Assembly (NCBI RefSeq): GCF_016919705.1
Contig: NZ_CP070371.1
Location: 897,501 to 961,500 of the forward strand
Length of the DNA: 64,000 nt
Reading direction: 5' to 3'
Origin: Paracoccus methylovorus
Lineage (GTDB): Bacteria > Pseudomonadota > Alphaproteobacteria > Rhodobacterales > Rhodobacteraceae
The position numbers and the translations under genes were made by a program. The notes beneath the pieces were generated by a model. That model saw only the letters and a program-made list of their open reading frames with translations, was not told where the DNA came from and searched no databases. Below are positions 9,152-21,588 of the stretch, in pieces. Each line of letters starts with the position of its first letter. Within the stretch, counting starts at the first letter, position 1.

Positions 9152-11154
9152 ATGAACCAGATGGCAAGGATCGACACGGAAGCAGAGGCCCAGATGGCCA
9201 ATGCGATCCGCGCGCTGGCGATGGATGCGGTGGAGGCCGCCAAATCCGGTCATCCCGGCGCGCCCATGGGCATGGCCGATGTGGCCACAGTGCTGTTCAA
9301 CCGCTTCATCAGGATCGACCCGGCGGATGACGGATGGCCCGACCGCGACCGTTTCGTGATGTCGGCAGGCCACGGCTCGATGCTGGTTTATGCGATCAAC
9401 CACATGCTGGGCTATGATGACATGGGGCTGGATCAGTTGCGCAATTTCCGCCAGTTGGGCGCGCGAACCGCCGGCCATCCCGAATACGGCCATGCCAAGG
9501 GGATCGAGACCACCACCGGCCCCTTGGGTCAGGGTGTAGCCACCGCGGTCGGCATGGCGCTGGCCGAGCGGATGATGAACGCCCGTTTCGGCGATGATCT
9601 GGTCGATCACCGAACCTATGCCATCTGCGGCGACGGCTGCCTGATGGAGGGCATCAGCCACGAAGCCATCGACTTTGCCGGTCACCAGCGGCTTGGCCGG
9701 CTGATCCTGCTGTGGGACGACAATGGCATTACCATCGACGGCCATACGGATCTGTCCACCTCGACCGATCAGCGGGCACGCTTTGCCGCGGCGGGCTGGC
9801 ATGTGCAGGCAGTGGATGGCCATGACCGCGAGGCGGTGGCAGCCGCCATTCAGGCCGCGCAGCAGGACGAGCGGCCGTCGCTTATCGCCTGCAAGACGGT
9901 GATCGGTTTCGGCGCCCCGAACAAGCAGGGCAGCCATGAGGTCCATGGCGCGCCGCTGGGTGCGGATGAGATCGCGGCCGCACGCACGCATCTGGGCTGG
10001 CCGCATGCGCCCTTTGAAATCCCCACAAATATCCTGGACTCCTGGCGCGCTGTCTCCGCGCGAGGGGCCGAGGCGCGGTCGGCATGGCGCAAACGGCTGG
10101 ACTCTTCCCCCGACAACAGCCGTTTCAACGCCACGCTGGCCGCGCCCGACGCGGTGGCACTGCGCGCCGCGATCCGCGACTATACCGCAAAGCTCGCCAC
10201 CGAGCGGCCCAAGGTCGCGACCCGCAAGGCGTCCGAAATGGCGCTGGAGGTGGTGAACGCGGTGCTGCCGAACACCGTGGGGGGCTCGGCCGACCTGACC
10301 GGCTCGAACAACACCCGGACCAAGGGCATGGCGGCGGTGACGCCCACCGACCGTTCGGGGCGCTACATCCATTACGGCATCCGCGAACACGCCATGGCCG
10401 CGATCATGAACGGCATCGCGCTGCATGGCGGGCTGATCCCCTATGGCGGCACATTCCTGGCCTTCAGCGACTATTCCCGGCCCGCGATCCGGCTGGGCGC
10501 GCTGATGGGGGTGCCGGTCGTCCATGTCATGACCCATGACAGCATCGGTCTGGGCGAGGATGGCCCGACCCACCAGCCGGTCGAGCATGTCGCGGCGCTG
10601 CGGGCGATCCCGAACCTGATGGTGTTTCGCCCCGCCGACGCGGTCGAGACGGCCGAGGCGTGGGAGATCGCACTGACCGCAGCCGCCACGCCTTCAGTCC
10701 TGTGCCTGTCGCGGCAGAACTTGCCCGCCGTGCGGCTGGAGGGGGGCGACGAGAACCTGACCCGGCTGGGCGCCTATGTCCTGCGAGAAACCAAGGGCGC
10801 GCGGGATGTGACGCTGATCGCCACCGGCTCCGAGGTCGAGATCGCGCTTGCCGCTGCCGATCTGCTGGCCGCGCAGGGCGTGCGCGCCGCCGTCGTCTCG
10901 GCCCCGTGCTTCGAGCTTTTCGCCGAACGTGCGCCGTCCGAGCGCGAACAGGTGCTGGGACGCGCCCCGCGCATCGGCATCGAGGCGCTGATCCGGCAGG
11001 GCTGGGACGGGCTGATGCTGCGCCCCGGCGACGCATTCATCGGCATGACGGGCTTCGGCGCCTCGGCCCCTGCCCCGGCGCTTTACCGGCATTTTGGTAT
11101 CACGGCCGAACGTGCCGCCGATCTGGCCAACCAGCTTATTCAGGGAGGAAAGTG

Positions 11155-11155
<1 letters not shown>
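9152..11155 (+). CDS. cbbT: Transketolase
   Basis: Thiamine-diphosphate enzyme exchanging two-carbon units between sugar phosphates in RuBP regeneration. 667 residues, normal for the family. N-terminal [19 protein letters not shown], the ThDP motif [15 protein letters not shown] with [15 protein letters not shown]-like [11 protein letters not shown], and [15 protein letters not shown] are all present. The ATG at 9152 has AGGAGGAG immediately upstream (9141-9148). The reading from 9020 overlaps cbbP and is rejected. The stop TGA shares one base with the ATG of cbbA, which points to translational coupling. Confidence 0.95.
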
Positions 11156-13712
<2,557 letters not shown>

Positions 13713-13723
13713 CGGAGGACCAT

Positions 13724-14113
13724 ATGCGTATCACTCAGGGTTGCTTTTCCTTTCTGCCCGATCTTTCCGACGAGCAGATCCGCGATCAGGTGGAATATAT
13801 CCTGTCGCGCGACTGGGCGGTCGGGATCGAATTCACCGATGAGCCGCATCCCCGCAACACCTATTGGGAGATGTGGGGCCATCCGATGTTCGACCTCAAG
13901 GACGCCAAGGGCGTGATGATGGAACTGGACGATTGCCGCAAGGCGCATGGCGACAAGTATATCCGCATCAACGCCTTTGACAGCACCAGAGGCTGGGAGA
14001 CGGTGATGATGTCCTTTATCGTCAACCGCCCCGCGAAAGAGCCGGGTTTCAGGACATGGCGGATGGAGGCCGATGGCCGGCATATCCGCTATACCCATGA
14101 GCTGACCGGCTGA
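13724..14113 (+). CDS. cbbS: RuBisCO small subunit, red type
   Basis: 129-residue small subunit that completes the L8S8 enzyme. It starts MRITQGCFSFLPDLSDEQI and contains NTYWEMWGHPMFDL and DKYIRINAFDSTRGWE. The C-terminal extension (about residues 100-129, ending RYTHELTG) is typical of red-type subunits. The ATG at 13724 has CGGAGGA at proper spacing. The longer reading from 13607 overlaps cbbL in another frame and is rejected. 11 bases separate it from cbbL. Confidence 0.96.
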   Translation: MRITQGCFSFLPDLSDEQIRDQVEYILSRDWAVGIEFTDEPHPRNTYWEMWGHPMFDLKDAKGVMMELDDCRKAHGDKYIRINAFDSTRGWETVMMSFIVNRPAKEPGFRTWRMEADGRHIRYTHELTG

Positions 14114-14127
14114 TGGCCCGGCCGGAT

Positions 14128-14148
14128 CGGGGGGCTGTCTGCCCCCCG
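14128..14148 (+). terminator. GC-rich hairpin between cbbS and cbbX (attenuator-like)
   Basis: A perfect 8-bp stem (CGGGGGGC / GCCCCCCG) with a TGTCT loop starts 15 bases after the cbbS stop. A C-rich tract and AT-rich GATATTTG follow. Its form is like a common intergenic terminator-like repeat of Rhodobacterales. There is no long T-run, so partial termination or mRNA 3'-end protection is likelier than complete termination. The effect would be more cbbLS than cbbX product (inference). Confidence 0.55.
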
Positions 14149-14188
14149 GCCCCCCGAGGATATTTGCACACGAAAGAAGGATTGGGCG

Positions 14189-15109
14189 ATGGATGGCGAC
14201 ATGGGCGAGAAACTGGCCAGGGTCGATCTGAAGGCCGAGTACGAATCCTCGGGCGTCCGCGATATTCTGGATGAGCTGGACCGCGAGTTGATCGGGCTTA
14301 CCCCGGTCAAGAGCCGCATTCGCGAGACTGCGGCGCTGTTGCTGGTCGACCGGGCGCGGCGCGATCTGGGACTGGTCCATGAGACACCGACGCTGCACAT
14401 GAGCTTTACCGGCAATCCCGGCACCGGAAAGACCACGGTGGCGCTGAAGATGGCGGGGCTGCTGCACCGGCTGGGTTATGTGCGCAAGGGGCATCTGGTC
14501 AGCGTGACCCGCGACGATCTGGTCGGGCAATATATCGGTCACACCGCCCCCAAGACCAAGGAAGTGCTGAAGAAAGCCATGGGCGGCGTGTTGTTCATTG
14601 ACGAGGCCTATTATCTTTACAAGCCGGATAACGAGCGCGACTATGGGCAGGAAGCGATCGAGATCCTGTTGCAGGTGATGGAGAACAACCGCGACGATCT
14701 GGTCGTCATCATGGCTGGTTATGCCGACCGCATGGATCGTTTCTTTGCCGCCAATCCGGGTTTTCGCTCTCGTATCGCCCATCACATCGAGTTTCCCGAT
14801 TATACCGGCGAGGAGTTGGCGCGGATCTCGGTCTCGATGCTGGAAAACCAGGGCTATGTCTTTGACGAAGGCGGGCGCCGGGCGATGGAGGATTATATCG
14901 GACTGCGCCGAGAGCAGCCGCATTTCGCCAATGCGCGCTCGATCCGCAATGCGCTGGACCGGGCGCGCCTGAGGCAGGCGAACCGGCTGTTTTCGGGAGA
15001 TGCGCCGGTCGACGCACATATGCTGTCGACCATCACCGAAGCCGATATCCGTCCGAGCCGGGTGTTTTCGGGCGGGCTTGACGGTAATCCGGCGATAGAT
15101 GGCGCCTGA
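14189..15109 (+). CDS. cbbX: Red-type RuBisCO activase CbbX (AAA+ ATPase)
   Basis: 306-residue AAA+ ATPase that remodels inhibited red-type RuBisCO by pulling on the large-subunit C-terminus; RuBP stimulates this in Rhodobacter. Walker A is GNPGTGKT (residues 75-82), Walker B FIDEA (136-140), the pore-loop region [15 protein letters not shown], and sensor/arginine-finger region [17 protein letters not shown]. The ATG at 14189 follows GAAAGAAGG. It is the last cbb gene. cbbY, cbbZ and cbbE are not present here. Confidence 0.95.
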   Translation: MDGDMGEKLARVDLKAEYESSGVRDILDELDRELIGLTPVKSRIRETAALLLVDRARRDLGLVHETPTLHMSFTGNPGTGKTTVALKMAGLLHRLGYVRKGHLVSVTRDDLVGQYIGHTAPKTKEVLKKAMGGVLFIDEAYYLYKPDNERDYGQEAIEILLQVMENNRDDLVVIMAGYADRMDRFFAANPGFRSRIAHHIEFPDYTGEELARISVSMLENQGYVFDEGGRRAMEDYIGLRREQPHFANARSIRNALDRARLRQANRLFSGDAPVDAHMLSTITEADIRPSRVFSGGLDGNPAIDGA

Positions 15110-15184
15110 TCCGTCCCTTGCAGCATCGAAACAGGGCGATCAACCGGCTGGATGAAAGGGGCGAGAGGGGCTCAGGGCCGCGCC

Positions 15185-16783
15185 TTATGCCTTGGCGTCC
15201 TCCAGCATCATGCGCGCGGCCTTTTCCGCTATCATCATCGCCGGCGCATTGGTATTGCCGCTGGTGATCGTCGGCATGACCGAAGCATCGGCGATCCGCA
15301 GCCGGCCAAGCGCCCGCATTCGCAACCGCGGATCGACCACGGCGCCATCGTCGACACCCATGCGGCAGGTGCCCACGGGGTGAAAGATCGTGGTGCCTAC
15401 GGCTCCGGCCGCCTTGACCAGATCTTCGTCGGTCTGGAAAGCGATGCCCGGCACGTGTTCCTGTGGGTCGAAGCGGTTGAAGGCCGGTTGAGCCGCGATC
15501 TTGCGGGCCATGCGTATGGCCCGCACGGCGATGTCCCGGTCGGCTTCGGTCGAAAGGTAATTCGGCCGGATAGCCGGGTGGCTGCGAAAATCCGCGCTCG
15601 TGACATGAACCGAACCGCGGCTTTCGGGCCGCAGGTTGCACACGGACGCGGTCATGGCCGGGAACGGGTGCACGGGGTCGCCGAACTTGTCCAGGCTGAC
15701 CGGCTGGACGTGGAACTCCAGATCCGGCGTCGCCTTGTCGGGCCCGGAACGGGTGAATATGCCAAGCTGGCTGGGCGCCATCGACATCGGCCCCGAGCGT
15801 TTCAGCAGATATTCCAGCCCGATGGCCGCCTTGCCCAGCAGACGCGAGGCCTTTTCGTTCAGGGTCGGCACGCCCCGGACCTTGTAGACCAGCCGCAACT
15901 GCAGGTGGTCCTGCAGATTCTCGCCCAGTCCCGGGACCTCGATCTGCGGGGCGATGCCGGCGGCCTGCAAGATGCCGCCCTGCCCCACGCCGGAATGTTC
16001 GAGGATCTGGACCGAACCTATCGAACCCGCCGCCAGCACGGTTTCACGCGTCGCACGAACCTCGCGCCGCTGGCCCTGATGGTGGAAGACGACGCCCGTG
16101 ACTTCGCCGGACTGGATCGCCAGCCGCTCGACCTCGGCCCCGGTGAGGATCCGCAGGTTCGGGCGATTGCGCACCGGCCGCAGGAAGGCGCGCGCCGCGC
16201 TCCAGCGCCAGCCGGCTTTCTGTGTCACGTCGAAATAGCCGCCGCCTTCGTTATCGCCGCGGTTGAAATCATCCGTGCGGGGAATGCCGGCCTGTTCGGC
16301 GGCCTCCATGAAGGCGTCGAGCACCGCCCAGCGGACGCGCGCGGTTTCGACCCGAAGCTCTCCGCCCGCGCCATGTGCGTCGTCAGCGCCGCGGTAGTGG
16401 TCCTCTTGCGCCCTGAACAGCGGCAGCACGTCATCCCAGCCCCAGCCGGTGCAGCCAAGCTGGCGCCAATGATCGTAATCCGCCGCCTGTCCGCGCATGT
16501 AGATCATGCCGTTGATCGACGAGCAGCCGCCCAGAACCCGGCCGCGCGGATAAAGCAGTTCACGGCCGTTCAGCGCCGGCTCGCCCTGAGTGCGAAACCC
16601 CCAGTCGGTGCGGGGATTGCCGATGCAGTAAAGATAGCCGACCGGGATATGGACCCAGTGGTAATTGTCGCGTCCCCCCGCCTCCAAGAGCAGCACGCGA
16701 CAACCGGGATCGGCGCTGAGGCGGTTGGCCAGCACACATCCGGCGCTGCCCGCGCCAATGACGATATAGTCATAGCTTTCCAT
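15185..16783 (-). CDS. GMC-family FAD-dependent oxidoreductase (choline/alcohol dehydrogenase type)
   Basis: Flavoprotein dehydrogenase of 532 residues. FAD-binding Rossmann motif at the N-terminus (DYIVIGAGSAGCVLANRL), GMC signature GGCSSINGMIYMRG, and C-terminal catalytic region TIFHPVGTCRMG followed by ITSGNTNAPAMMIAEKAA. Such enzymes oxidise primary alcohols, choline or polyglycols and pass electrons to a quinone or other acceptor. The ATG at 16783 fits the family N-terminus, and the longer frame to 16864 adds unsupported residues. It lies 46 bases after livM on the same strand, so it may act on the imported solute. Substrate unknown. Confidence 0.9.
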   Translation of the reverse strand: MESYDYIVIGAGSAGCVLANRLSADPGCRVLLLEAGGRDNYHWVHIPVGYLYCIGNPRTDWGFRTQGEPALNGRELLYPRGRVLGGCSSINGMIYMRGQAADYDHWRQLGCTGWGWDDVLPLFRAQEDHYRGADDAHGAGGELRVETARVRWAVLDAFMEAAEQAGIPRTDDFNRGDNEGGGYFDVTQKAGWRWSAARAFLRPVRNRPNLRILTGAEVERLAIQSGEVTGVVFHHQGQRREVRATRETVLAAGSIGSVQILEHSGVGQGGILQAAGIAPQIEVPGLGENLQDHLQLRLVYKVRGVPTLNEKASRLLGKAAIGLEYLLKRSGPMSMAPSQLGIFTRSGPDKATPDLEFHVQPVSLDKFGDPVHPFPAMTASVCNLRPESRGSVHVTSADFRSHPAIRPNYLSTEADRDIAVRAIRMARKIAAQPAFNRFDPQEHVPGIAFQTDEDLVKAAGAVGTTIFHPVGTCRMGVDDGAVVDPRLRMRALGRLRIADASVMPTITSGNTNAPAMMIAEKAARMMLEDAKA

Positions 16784-16799
16784 CGGATACCCCTTGCAT

Positions 16800-16823
16800 G
16801 GCCCCCGCTTGCGCGCAGGGGCC
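16800..16823 (-). other. Hairpin in the permease-dehydrogenase gap
   Basis: An inverted repeat GGCCCC / GGGGCC spans most of the 46-base gap between the LivM-like permease stop and the GMC dehydrogenase start. It has no T-run. It may set relative expression or act in mRNA processing. The role is inferred only. Confidence 0.35.
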
Positions 16824-16829
16824 GCACCG

Positions 16830-17828
16830 TTACGAACCTGCCCTGAAGCCCAACTTGCGGCCAAGCTTCGAGGCGAAGAACTCGCCCACCAACCCCCGGC
16901 GGAACAGAAGCACGCAGACCATGAAGACGACGCCGGTGATGACCGTGACCGGGAAGTCCGAGGTCGCCAGGTAGTTCTGCAAGGTCACCACCAGCCCCGC
17001 GCCGACGATCGGGCCAAGCAGCGTGCCGATCCCGCCCAGAAGCGTCATCAAGATCACCTCGCCCGACATCTGCCAGGTCACGTCGGTCAGCGTCGCGAAC
17101 TGGAAGATCAGCGCCTTGACCCCGCCTGCCAGCCCAGCCAGCGCCGCCGACATGACAAAGGCGCCAAGCTTGTAACGCTGCACCGAATAGCCCAGCGAGA
17201 TCGCCCGCTGCTCGTTTTCGCGGATCGACTTGAGGATCATGCCGAAGGGCGAGTTCACAAAGCGCCAGATGATCAGCAGGCCAAGGATAAAGACCGCCAG
17301 CACGAAGTAATACATGTTCATCGGCTGGTTCAGGTCGATCAGCCCGAACAGATGGCCGCGCGGCACGGATTGGATACCGTCCTCGCCATGGGTAAAGGGG
17401 GCCTGCAGGCAGAAAAAGAAGAACATCTGCGACAGCGCCAGCGTGATCATGGCGAAGTAGATGCCCTGACGACGGATGGCGATGGCACCCATCACCAGCC
17501 CCAGCGCCGCCGCACCGGCGACGCCCAGCAGGATGCCGAATTCCGGCGACCAGCCCCAGACCTTGACCGCATGGGCGGTGAAATAGGCCGCGCCGCCGAA
17601 AAAGGTGGCATGGCCAAAGGACAGAAGCCCCGTATAGCCCAGGAGCAGGTTGAAGGCCGAGGCGAAAAGCGCAAAGGCCAGCAGCTTCATCAGGAAGATC
17701 GGATAAAGAAACATCGGCGCGACCAGCAGTGCCGCAAGTGCAATCACCAGCAGCAGCAACTGGATCTGTCCGGCCCAGGCATGGACGGCGACATGTTCGG
17801 TCGAAATGGGTTCGGATTTTCCGGCCAT
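16830..17828 (-). CDS. Branched-chain amino-acid-type ABC permease (LivM-like)
   Basis: Second membrane subunit of a HAAT-family ABC importer, about 332 residues with 8-10 hydrophobic segments. LivM-type motifs include FNLLLGYTGLLSFGHATFFG, IRRQGIYFAMITLALSQMFF and LGGIGTLLGPIVGAGLV. An ATG at 17828 is chosen because AAAGGA lies 8 bases upstream. The ATG at 17837 has its GGAAAGG touching the codon and would overlap livH. Either start changes only three residues. It is fourth among the transporter subunits in the operon. Confidence 0.9.
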   Translation of the reverse strand: MAGKSEPISTEHVAVHAWAGQIQLLLLVIALAALLVAPMFLYPIFLMKLLAFALFASAFNLLLGYTGLLSFGHATFFGGAAYFTAHAVKVWGWSPEFGILLGVAGAAALGLVMGAIAIRRQGIYFAMITLALSQMFFFFCLQAPFTHGEDGIQSVPRGHLFGLIDLNQPMNMYYFVLAVFILGLLIIWRFVNSPFGMILKSIRENEQRAISLGYSVQRYKLGAFVMSAALAGLAGGVKALIFQFATLTDVTWQMSGEVILMTLLGGIGTLLGPIVGAGLVVTLQNYLATSDFPVTVITGVVFMVCVLLFRRGLVGEFFASKLGRKLGFRAGS

Positions 17829-17829
17829 G

Positions 17830-18717
17830 TCAGGCATCCTTTCCGAATAGGCCCGCGGGCCGCAGGATCAGCACGATCGCCATGATGACGAAGATCACGA
17901 TGTTCGAGGCCTCGGGATAGAAGACTTTGGTCAACCCCTCGACCACGCCCAGCATATAGCCGGTGACGATGGCCCCCAGGATCGAGCCCATGCCGCCCAC
18001 GACCACCACGGCAAAGACGATGATGATCAGGTTCGAACCCATCAGGGGGCTGACCTGATAGACCGGCGCCGCCAGCACCCCGGCAAAGGCCGCAAGCCCC
18101 GCCCCAAGCGCATAGGTCAGCGTCAGCAGCAAGGGCACGTTGACGCCAAAGGCCTGCACCAGCACCGGGTTTTCGGTCGCGGCACGCAAATAAGCGCCCA
18201 GCTTGGTCTTTTCGATCAGCAGCCAGACCGCGATACAAACCGCCATCGAGGCCACGACCACCCAGCCGCGATAGATCGGCAGGAACATGAAGCCTAGGTT
18301 CACCGCCCCTGTCAGTTGCGACGGCGGGGAATAGGGCTTGCCGGAAGCGCCGAAGAAATAGCGGAAGGTGCCCTCGATCGCCAGCGCCAGCCCGAAGGTG
18401 AACAGCAGGCCATAAAGATGGTCCAGCTTATAGAGCCGCGACAGCATCGTGCGCTCCACGATGGCGGCGAACAGTCCCACCACCAGCGGCGCAAGAAGCA
18501 GCGCGAGCCAATAGTTGATCCCGCCCACGGTCAGAAGCAGCAGTGCGACAAAGGCGCCCAGCATGTATTGCGCGCCGTGGGCGAAGTTGATGACGCGCAA
18601 AAGCCCGAAGATCACCGCAAGACCCAGCGACAAGAGCGCGTAGAACGAGCCGTTGATCAGTCCGACCAGCAACTGGCCCATCAGCGCCTGCACGGGCACA
18701 CCGAAGATTGTCGTCAT
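17830..18717 (-). CDS. Branched-chain amino-acid-type ABC permease (LivH-like)
   Basis: Inner-membrane permease, 295 residues, with the LivH signatures GLINGSFYALLSLGLAVIFGLLRVINFAHG and VVGGMGSILGAIVTGYMLGVVEG. It starts one base after the stop of the LivF-type ATPase, with a G-rich ribosome site inside that gene. It forms the translocation pore with the LivM-like subunit that follows. Confidence 0.92.
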   Translation of the reverse strand: MTTIFGVPVQALMGQLLVGLINGSFYALLSLGLAVIFGLLRVINFAHGAQYMLGAFVALLLLTVGGINYWLALLLAPLVVGLFAAIVERTMLSRLYKLDHLYGLLFTFGLALAIEGTFRYFFGASGKPYSPPSQLTGAVNLGFMFLPIYRGWVVVASMAVCIAVWLLIEKTKLGAYLRAATENPVLVQAFGVNVPLLLTLTYALGAGLAAFAGVLAAPVYQVSPLMGSNLIIIVFAVVVVGGMGSILGAIVTGYMLGVVEGLTKVFYPEASNIVIFVIMAIVLILRPAGLFGKDA

Positions 18718-18718
18718 C

Positions 18719-19423
18719 TTATACCCCCAGTTCCCGATGCAGCATGTCCATCTGCGCCTGCAAATCGGCGACTGGGAATTCCGCAGTCATCCTGCCGTGG
18801 TCCATCAGATAGAACCGGTCCGCGACCTTGGCGGCAAAGCGGAAATTCTGCTCGACCAGCACCACGGTCATGCCGCGGCTTTTTAGTTTTTGCAGCACCT
18901 CGCCGATGGCTTGGATGATGACCGGGGCAAGCCCCTCGGTCGGCTCGTCCAGCAACAGGCAGCGCGCGCCGGTGCGCAGGATGCGCGCCATGGCAAGCAT
19001 CTGCTGCTCGCCCCCCGACAGCTTGGTGCCCTGACTGTTGCGCCGTTCCTTGAGGTTGGGGAAAAGCTCATAGATCTCGTCCACCGACATGCCGCCCTCG
19101 GCCACTTTCGGCGGCAGCAGCAGGTTTTCCTCGACCGAGAGGCTGGCGAAGATGCCGCGCTCTTCGGGGACGAAACCCAGCCCGGCGCGGGCGGTATGGT
19201 GCAAGGGCAAGGTCAGCATGTCCTGCCCGGCGAATTCGATCCGGCCCGTGCGCTTGCGCAGGATGCCCATGATCGAGCGCAGGGTGGTGGTCTTGCCCAT
19301 GCCGTTGCGGCCAAGGATGCAGATGGTTTCGCCCTGCGCGACGGTCAGGTTCACGCCATGCAGCACGTGGCTTTCGCCATACCATGCCTGCAGATCGCGG
19401 ACGTTCAGAAGCGGCGCGGTCAT
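18719..19423 (-). CDS. Branched-chain amino-acid-type ABC ATPase (LivF-like)
   Basis: ATP-binding subunit, 234 residues. Walker A GRNGMGKTT (about residues 38-46), signature LSGGEQQMLAMAR, Walker B CLLLDEPTEGLAP and the H-loop VLVEQN are intact. The ATG at 19423 overlaps the stop of the upstream LivG-type gene by 4 bases (ATGA). A 343-residue reading through that gene is a shadow and is rejected. Confidence 0.93.
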   Translation of the reverse strand: MTAPLLNVRDLQAWYGESHVLHGVNLTVAQGETICILGRNGMGKTTTLRSIMGILRKRTGRIEFAGQDMLTLPLHHTARAGLGFVPEERGIFASLSVEENLLLPPKVAEGGMSVDEIYELFPNLKERRNSQGTKLSGGEQQMLAMARILRTGARCLLLDEPTEGLAPVIIQAIGEVLQKLKSRGMTVVLVEQNFRFAAKVADRFYLMDHGRMTAEFPVADLQAQMDMLHRELGV

Positions 19424-20196
19424 GCGTCGGTCCCCATATAGGCGGTGCGCACGCGCGGATCGGCCGAGACGGCGGCATAGTCGCCCTGCGCGATGATCTC
19501 GCCGCGTTGCAGCACGGTGACGTGGTGGCAGATATCGGCCACGACGCTGAGGTTGTGTTCGACCATCAGCACGGCGCGTTCGACGGCGACGTCGCGGATG
19601 ATGGCAGCGACCATGGCGACGTCCTCTTGCCCCATGCCGGCCATGGGCTCGTCCAGCAGCAGCACCTCGGGATCCAGCGCCAGCGTGGTCGCGATTTCCA
19701 GCACGCGCTTGCGGCCATAGGACAGGTCGGCGGCGCGGTGGTCGCGCCAATGGCCAAGCCCCAGCCGGTCGATCAATTCGTCGGCGCGCGGATTCAACCG
19801 GTCCAGCGCCGAAAGCGGCAACCAGAACTGCGTTGACAGCCCGCTGGGCCGTTGCAGCGCGATCTTGACGTTCTCACGCACGGTCAGGTGCGGAAAGACG
19901 GCCGAGATCTGGAAGGACCGCACCAGCCCCATCCGCGCCACCTTGTCGGGCTTGGTCTGGGTGATATCGGTCCCCAAAAGCGTGATCTGGCCCCGCGTCG
20001 GTTGCAGGAACTTGGTCAACAGGTTGAAGACCGTGGTCTTGCCGGCGCCGTTCGGCCCGATCAGCGCATGGATGCGGGCATGTTCCACATCCAGATCGAC
20101 ATTATTGACGGCGGTGAAGCCGGCAAAATCCTTGCCAAGGCCGCGGGCGGAAAGCACCACCCGCGGCTCGGCCTGCGTTGCCACAGACGCCGCCAT
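19420..20196 (-). CDS. Branched-chain amino-acid-type ABC ATPase (LivG-like)
   Basis: ATP-binding subunit, 258 residues. Walker A GPNGAGKTTVFNLL, signature LSYGRKRVLEIATTLALDP, Walker B VLLLDEPMAGM and VLMVEHNL are present, as is the typical LivG insert QISAVFPHLTVRENVKIAL. The ATG at 20196 shares a base with the stop of the binding-protein gene (TGATG), indicating translational coupling. Confidence 0.93.
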   Translation of the reverse strand: MAASVATQAEPRVVLSARGLGKDFAGFTAVNNVDLDVEHARIHALIGPNGAGKTTVFNLLTKFLQPTRGQITLLGTDITQTKPDKVARMGLVRSFQISAVFPHLTVRENVKIALQRPSGLSTQFWLPLSALDRLNPRADELIDRLGLGHWRDHRAADLSYGRKRVLEIATTLALDPEVLLLDEPMAGMGQEDVAMVAAIIRDVAVERAVLMVEHNLSVVADICHHVTVLQRGEIIAQGDYAAVSADPRVRTAYMGTDA

Positions 20197-21395
20197 CAGT
20201 TGACCAGCGGGCAGCCGCTTTCGGCCGGGTTCAGGAAGGCCTCGTCGCCGGGAATAGTGGCAAGGACGTTGTAGTAGTCCCAATCCTCGGTCACATCGCC
20301 GGGCGCCTTGACCTCCATCAGAAAGACGTCCGTGATCATGCGACCGTTGGGCCCGACCTTGCCGCCCTGGGAAAAGACGTCGTCCACCGGCATTTCGTGC
20401 AGCTTGGCTGCAACCGCCTCGGTTTCGTCGGTGCCCGCCGCCTCGATCGCCTTGAGATACTGGCTGACGGCCGAATAGGTGCCGGCATGGACCATGTTCG
20501 GCATGACACCGGTCCGCTCTTTGAACCGCTCGCCGAATTCACGCGATTCGGGGGTGCGGTTCCAATAGAAGCTCTCGGTCAGTGTCAGCCCCTGTGCCGC
20601 ATCCAGCCCGATGCCATGCACCTCGGCCAAGGTGAACAGCAGCGCCGCCAGACGCTGGCCGCCGGCAGTGATGCCGAATTCCGCCGCCTGCTTGATCGCG
20701 TTCTGCGTATCCATGCCCGCATTCGCCAACCCGATGACCTTGGCGCCCGAGGACTGGGCCTGCAACAGGAATGAGGAAAAGTCGGTCGTCGCCAGCGGGT
20801 GACGCACCGCGCCCACCACCGTTCCGCCCTGCGACTTGACGAAATTGCCGGTCTGCTCTTCCAGCGAATAGCCAAAGGCATAGTCGGCGGTCAGGAAGAA
20901 CCAGCTGTCACCGCCGGCTTTCACCAGCGCGCCGCCGGTGCCGACGGCCAGCGCGTGGGTGTCATAGGCCCAGTGGAACCCATAGGGCGAACATTGCGGG
21001 CCGGTCAGCTCGGTCGTGGCCGCGCCGGTATTGATGGTGATCTTTTTCTTTTCCTGGCTCAGCGCCTGCACCGCCAGACCCACGGACGAGGTGGTCAGTT
21101 CCATGATCGAATCGACCTGCTCGGTATCGTACCACTGCCGGGCAATGTTCGAGGCGATGTCGGGCTTGTTCTGATGGTCCGCGGTGACCACCTCGATCGG
21201 CGCATCCAGCACCTTGCCGCCAAAATCCTCGACCGCCATCTTCGCGGCCTCATACGAGAATTTGCCGCCGAAATCGGCATAGACGCCGGACTGGTCGTTC
21301 AGGATGCCGATCTTGACCTTACCGTCCGACACTTCGGACAAGGCAGGCGTGGCAATAAGGCCGACCGCAGCGGTCGACAGCAGAAACTTTCGCAT
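20196..21395 (-). CDS. HAAT-type ABC substrate-binding protein (LivK-like, periplasmic)
   Basis: Periplasmic binding protein type 1, 399 residues. It has a signal peptide (MRKFLLSTAAVGLIATPALS) and then VKIGILNDQSGVYADFGG, the standard start of the mature fold. The ATG at 21395 has GGGAGGATAA upstream. The longer frame to 21533 is rejected. First gene of the operon K-G-F-H-M-GMC dehydrogenase. Many members of this branch bind aromatic acids, amides or other small organics, so the ligand need not be an amino acid. The dehydrogenase neighbour suggests an alcohol or a precursor of one (inference). Confidence 0.9.
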   Translation of the reverse strand: MRKFLLSTAAVGLIATPALSEVSDGKVKIGILNDQSGVYADFGGKFSYEAAKMAVEDFGGKVLDAPIEVVTADHQNKPDIASNIARQWYDTEQVDSIMELTTSSVGLAVQALSQEKKKITINTGAATTELTGPQCSPYGFHWAYDTHALAVGTGGALVKAGGDSWFFLTADYAFGYSLEEQTGNFVKSQGGTVVGAVRHPLATTDFSSFLLQAQSSGAKVIGLANAGMDTQNAIKQAAEFGITAGGQRLAALLFTLAEVHGIGLDAAQGLTLTESFYWNRTPESREFGERFKERTGVMPNMVHAGTYSAVSQYLKAIEAAGTDETEAVAAKLHEMPVDDVFSQGGKVGPNGRMITDVFLMEVKAPGDVTEDWDYYNVLATIPGDEAFLNPAESGCPLVN

Positions 21396-21588
21396 CTTAT
21401 CCTCCCAAAGGCGCACCCCTTCCACCGGGTCGGTCGTGCCGACCGGATGGGAATGCTGTCCTGTTTCCGTCGAGGGGCGACTCTTCCCTTCACCCGCTCG
21501 CCCGGAACGATGCAGGTAATTCCACTTTGACACAAGTGTTCAGAGAGGTTTAATTTCATACAGGGTGTGTGCATTTATGAACAACTGA

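Noticed and set aside
8993..10588. 531-codon antisense frame opposite transketolase
   Set aside because: His/Arg/Gly-rich composition with no motif; transketolase is complete on the plus strand.
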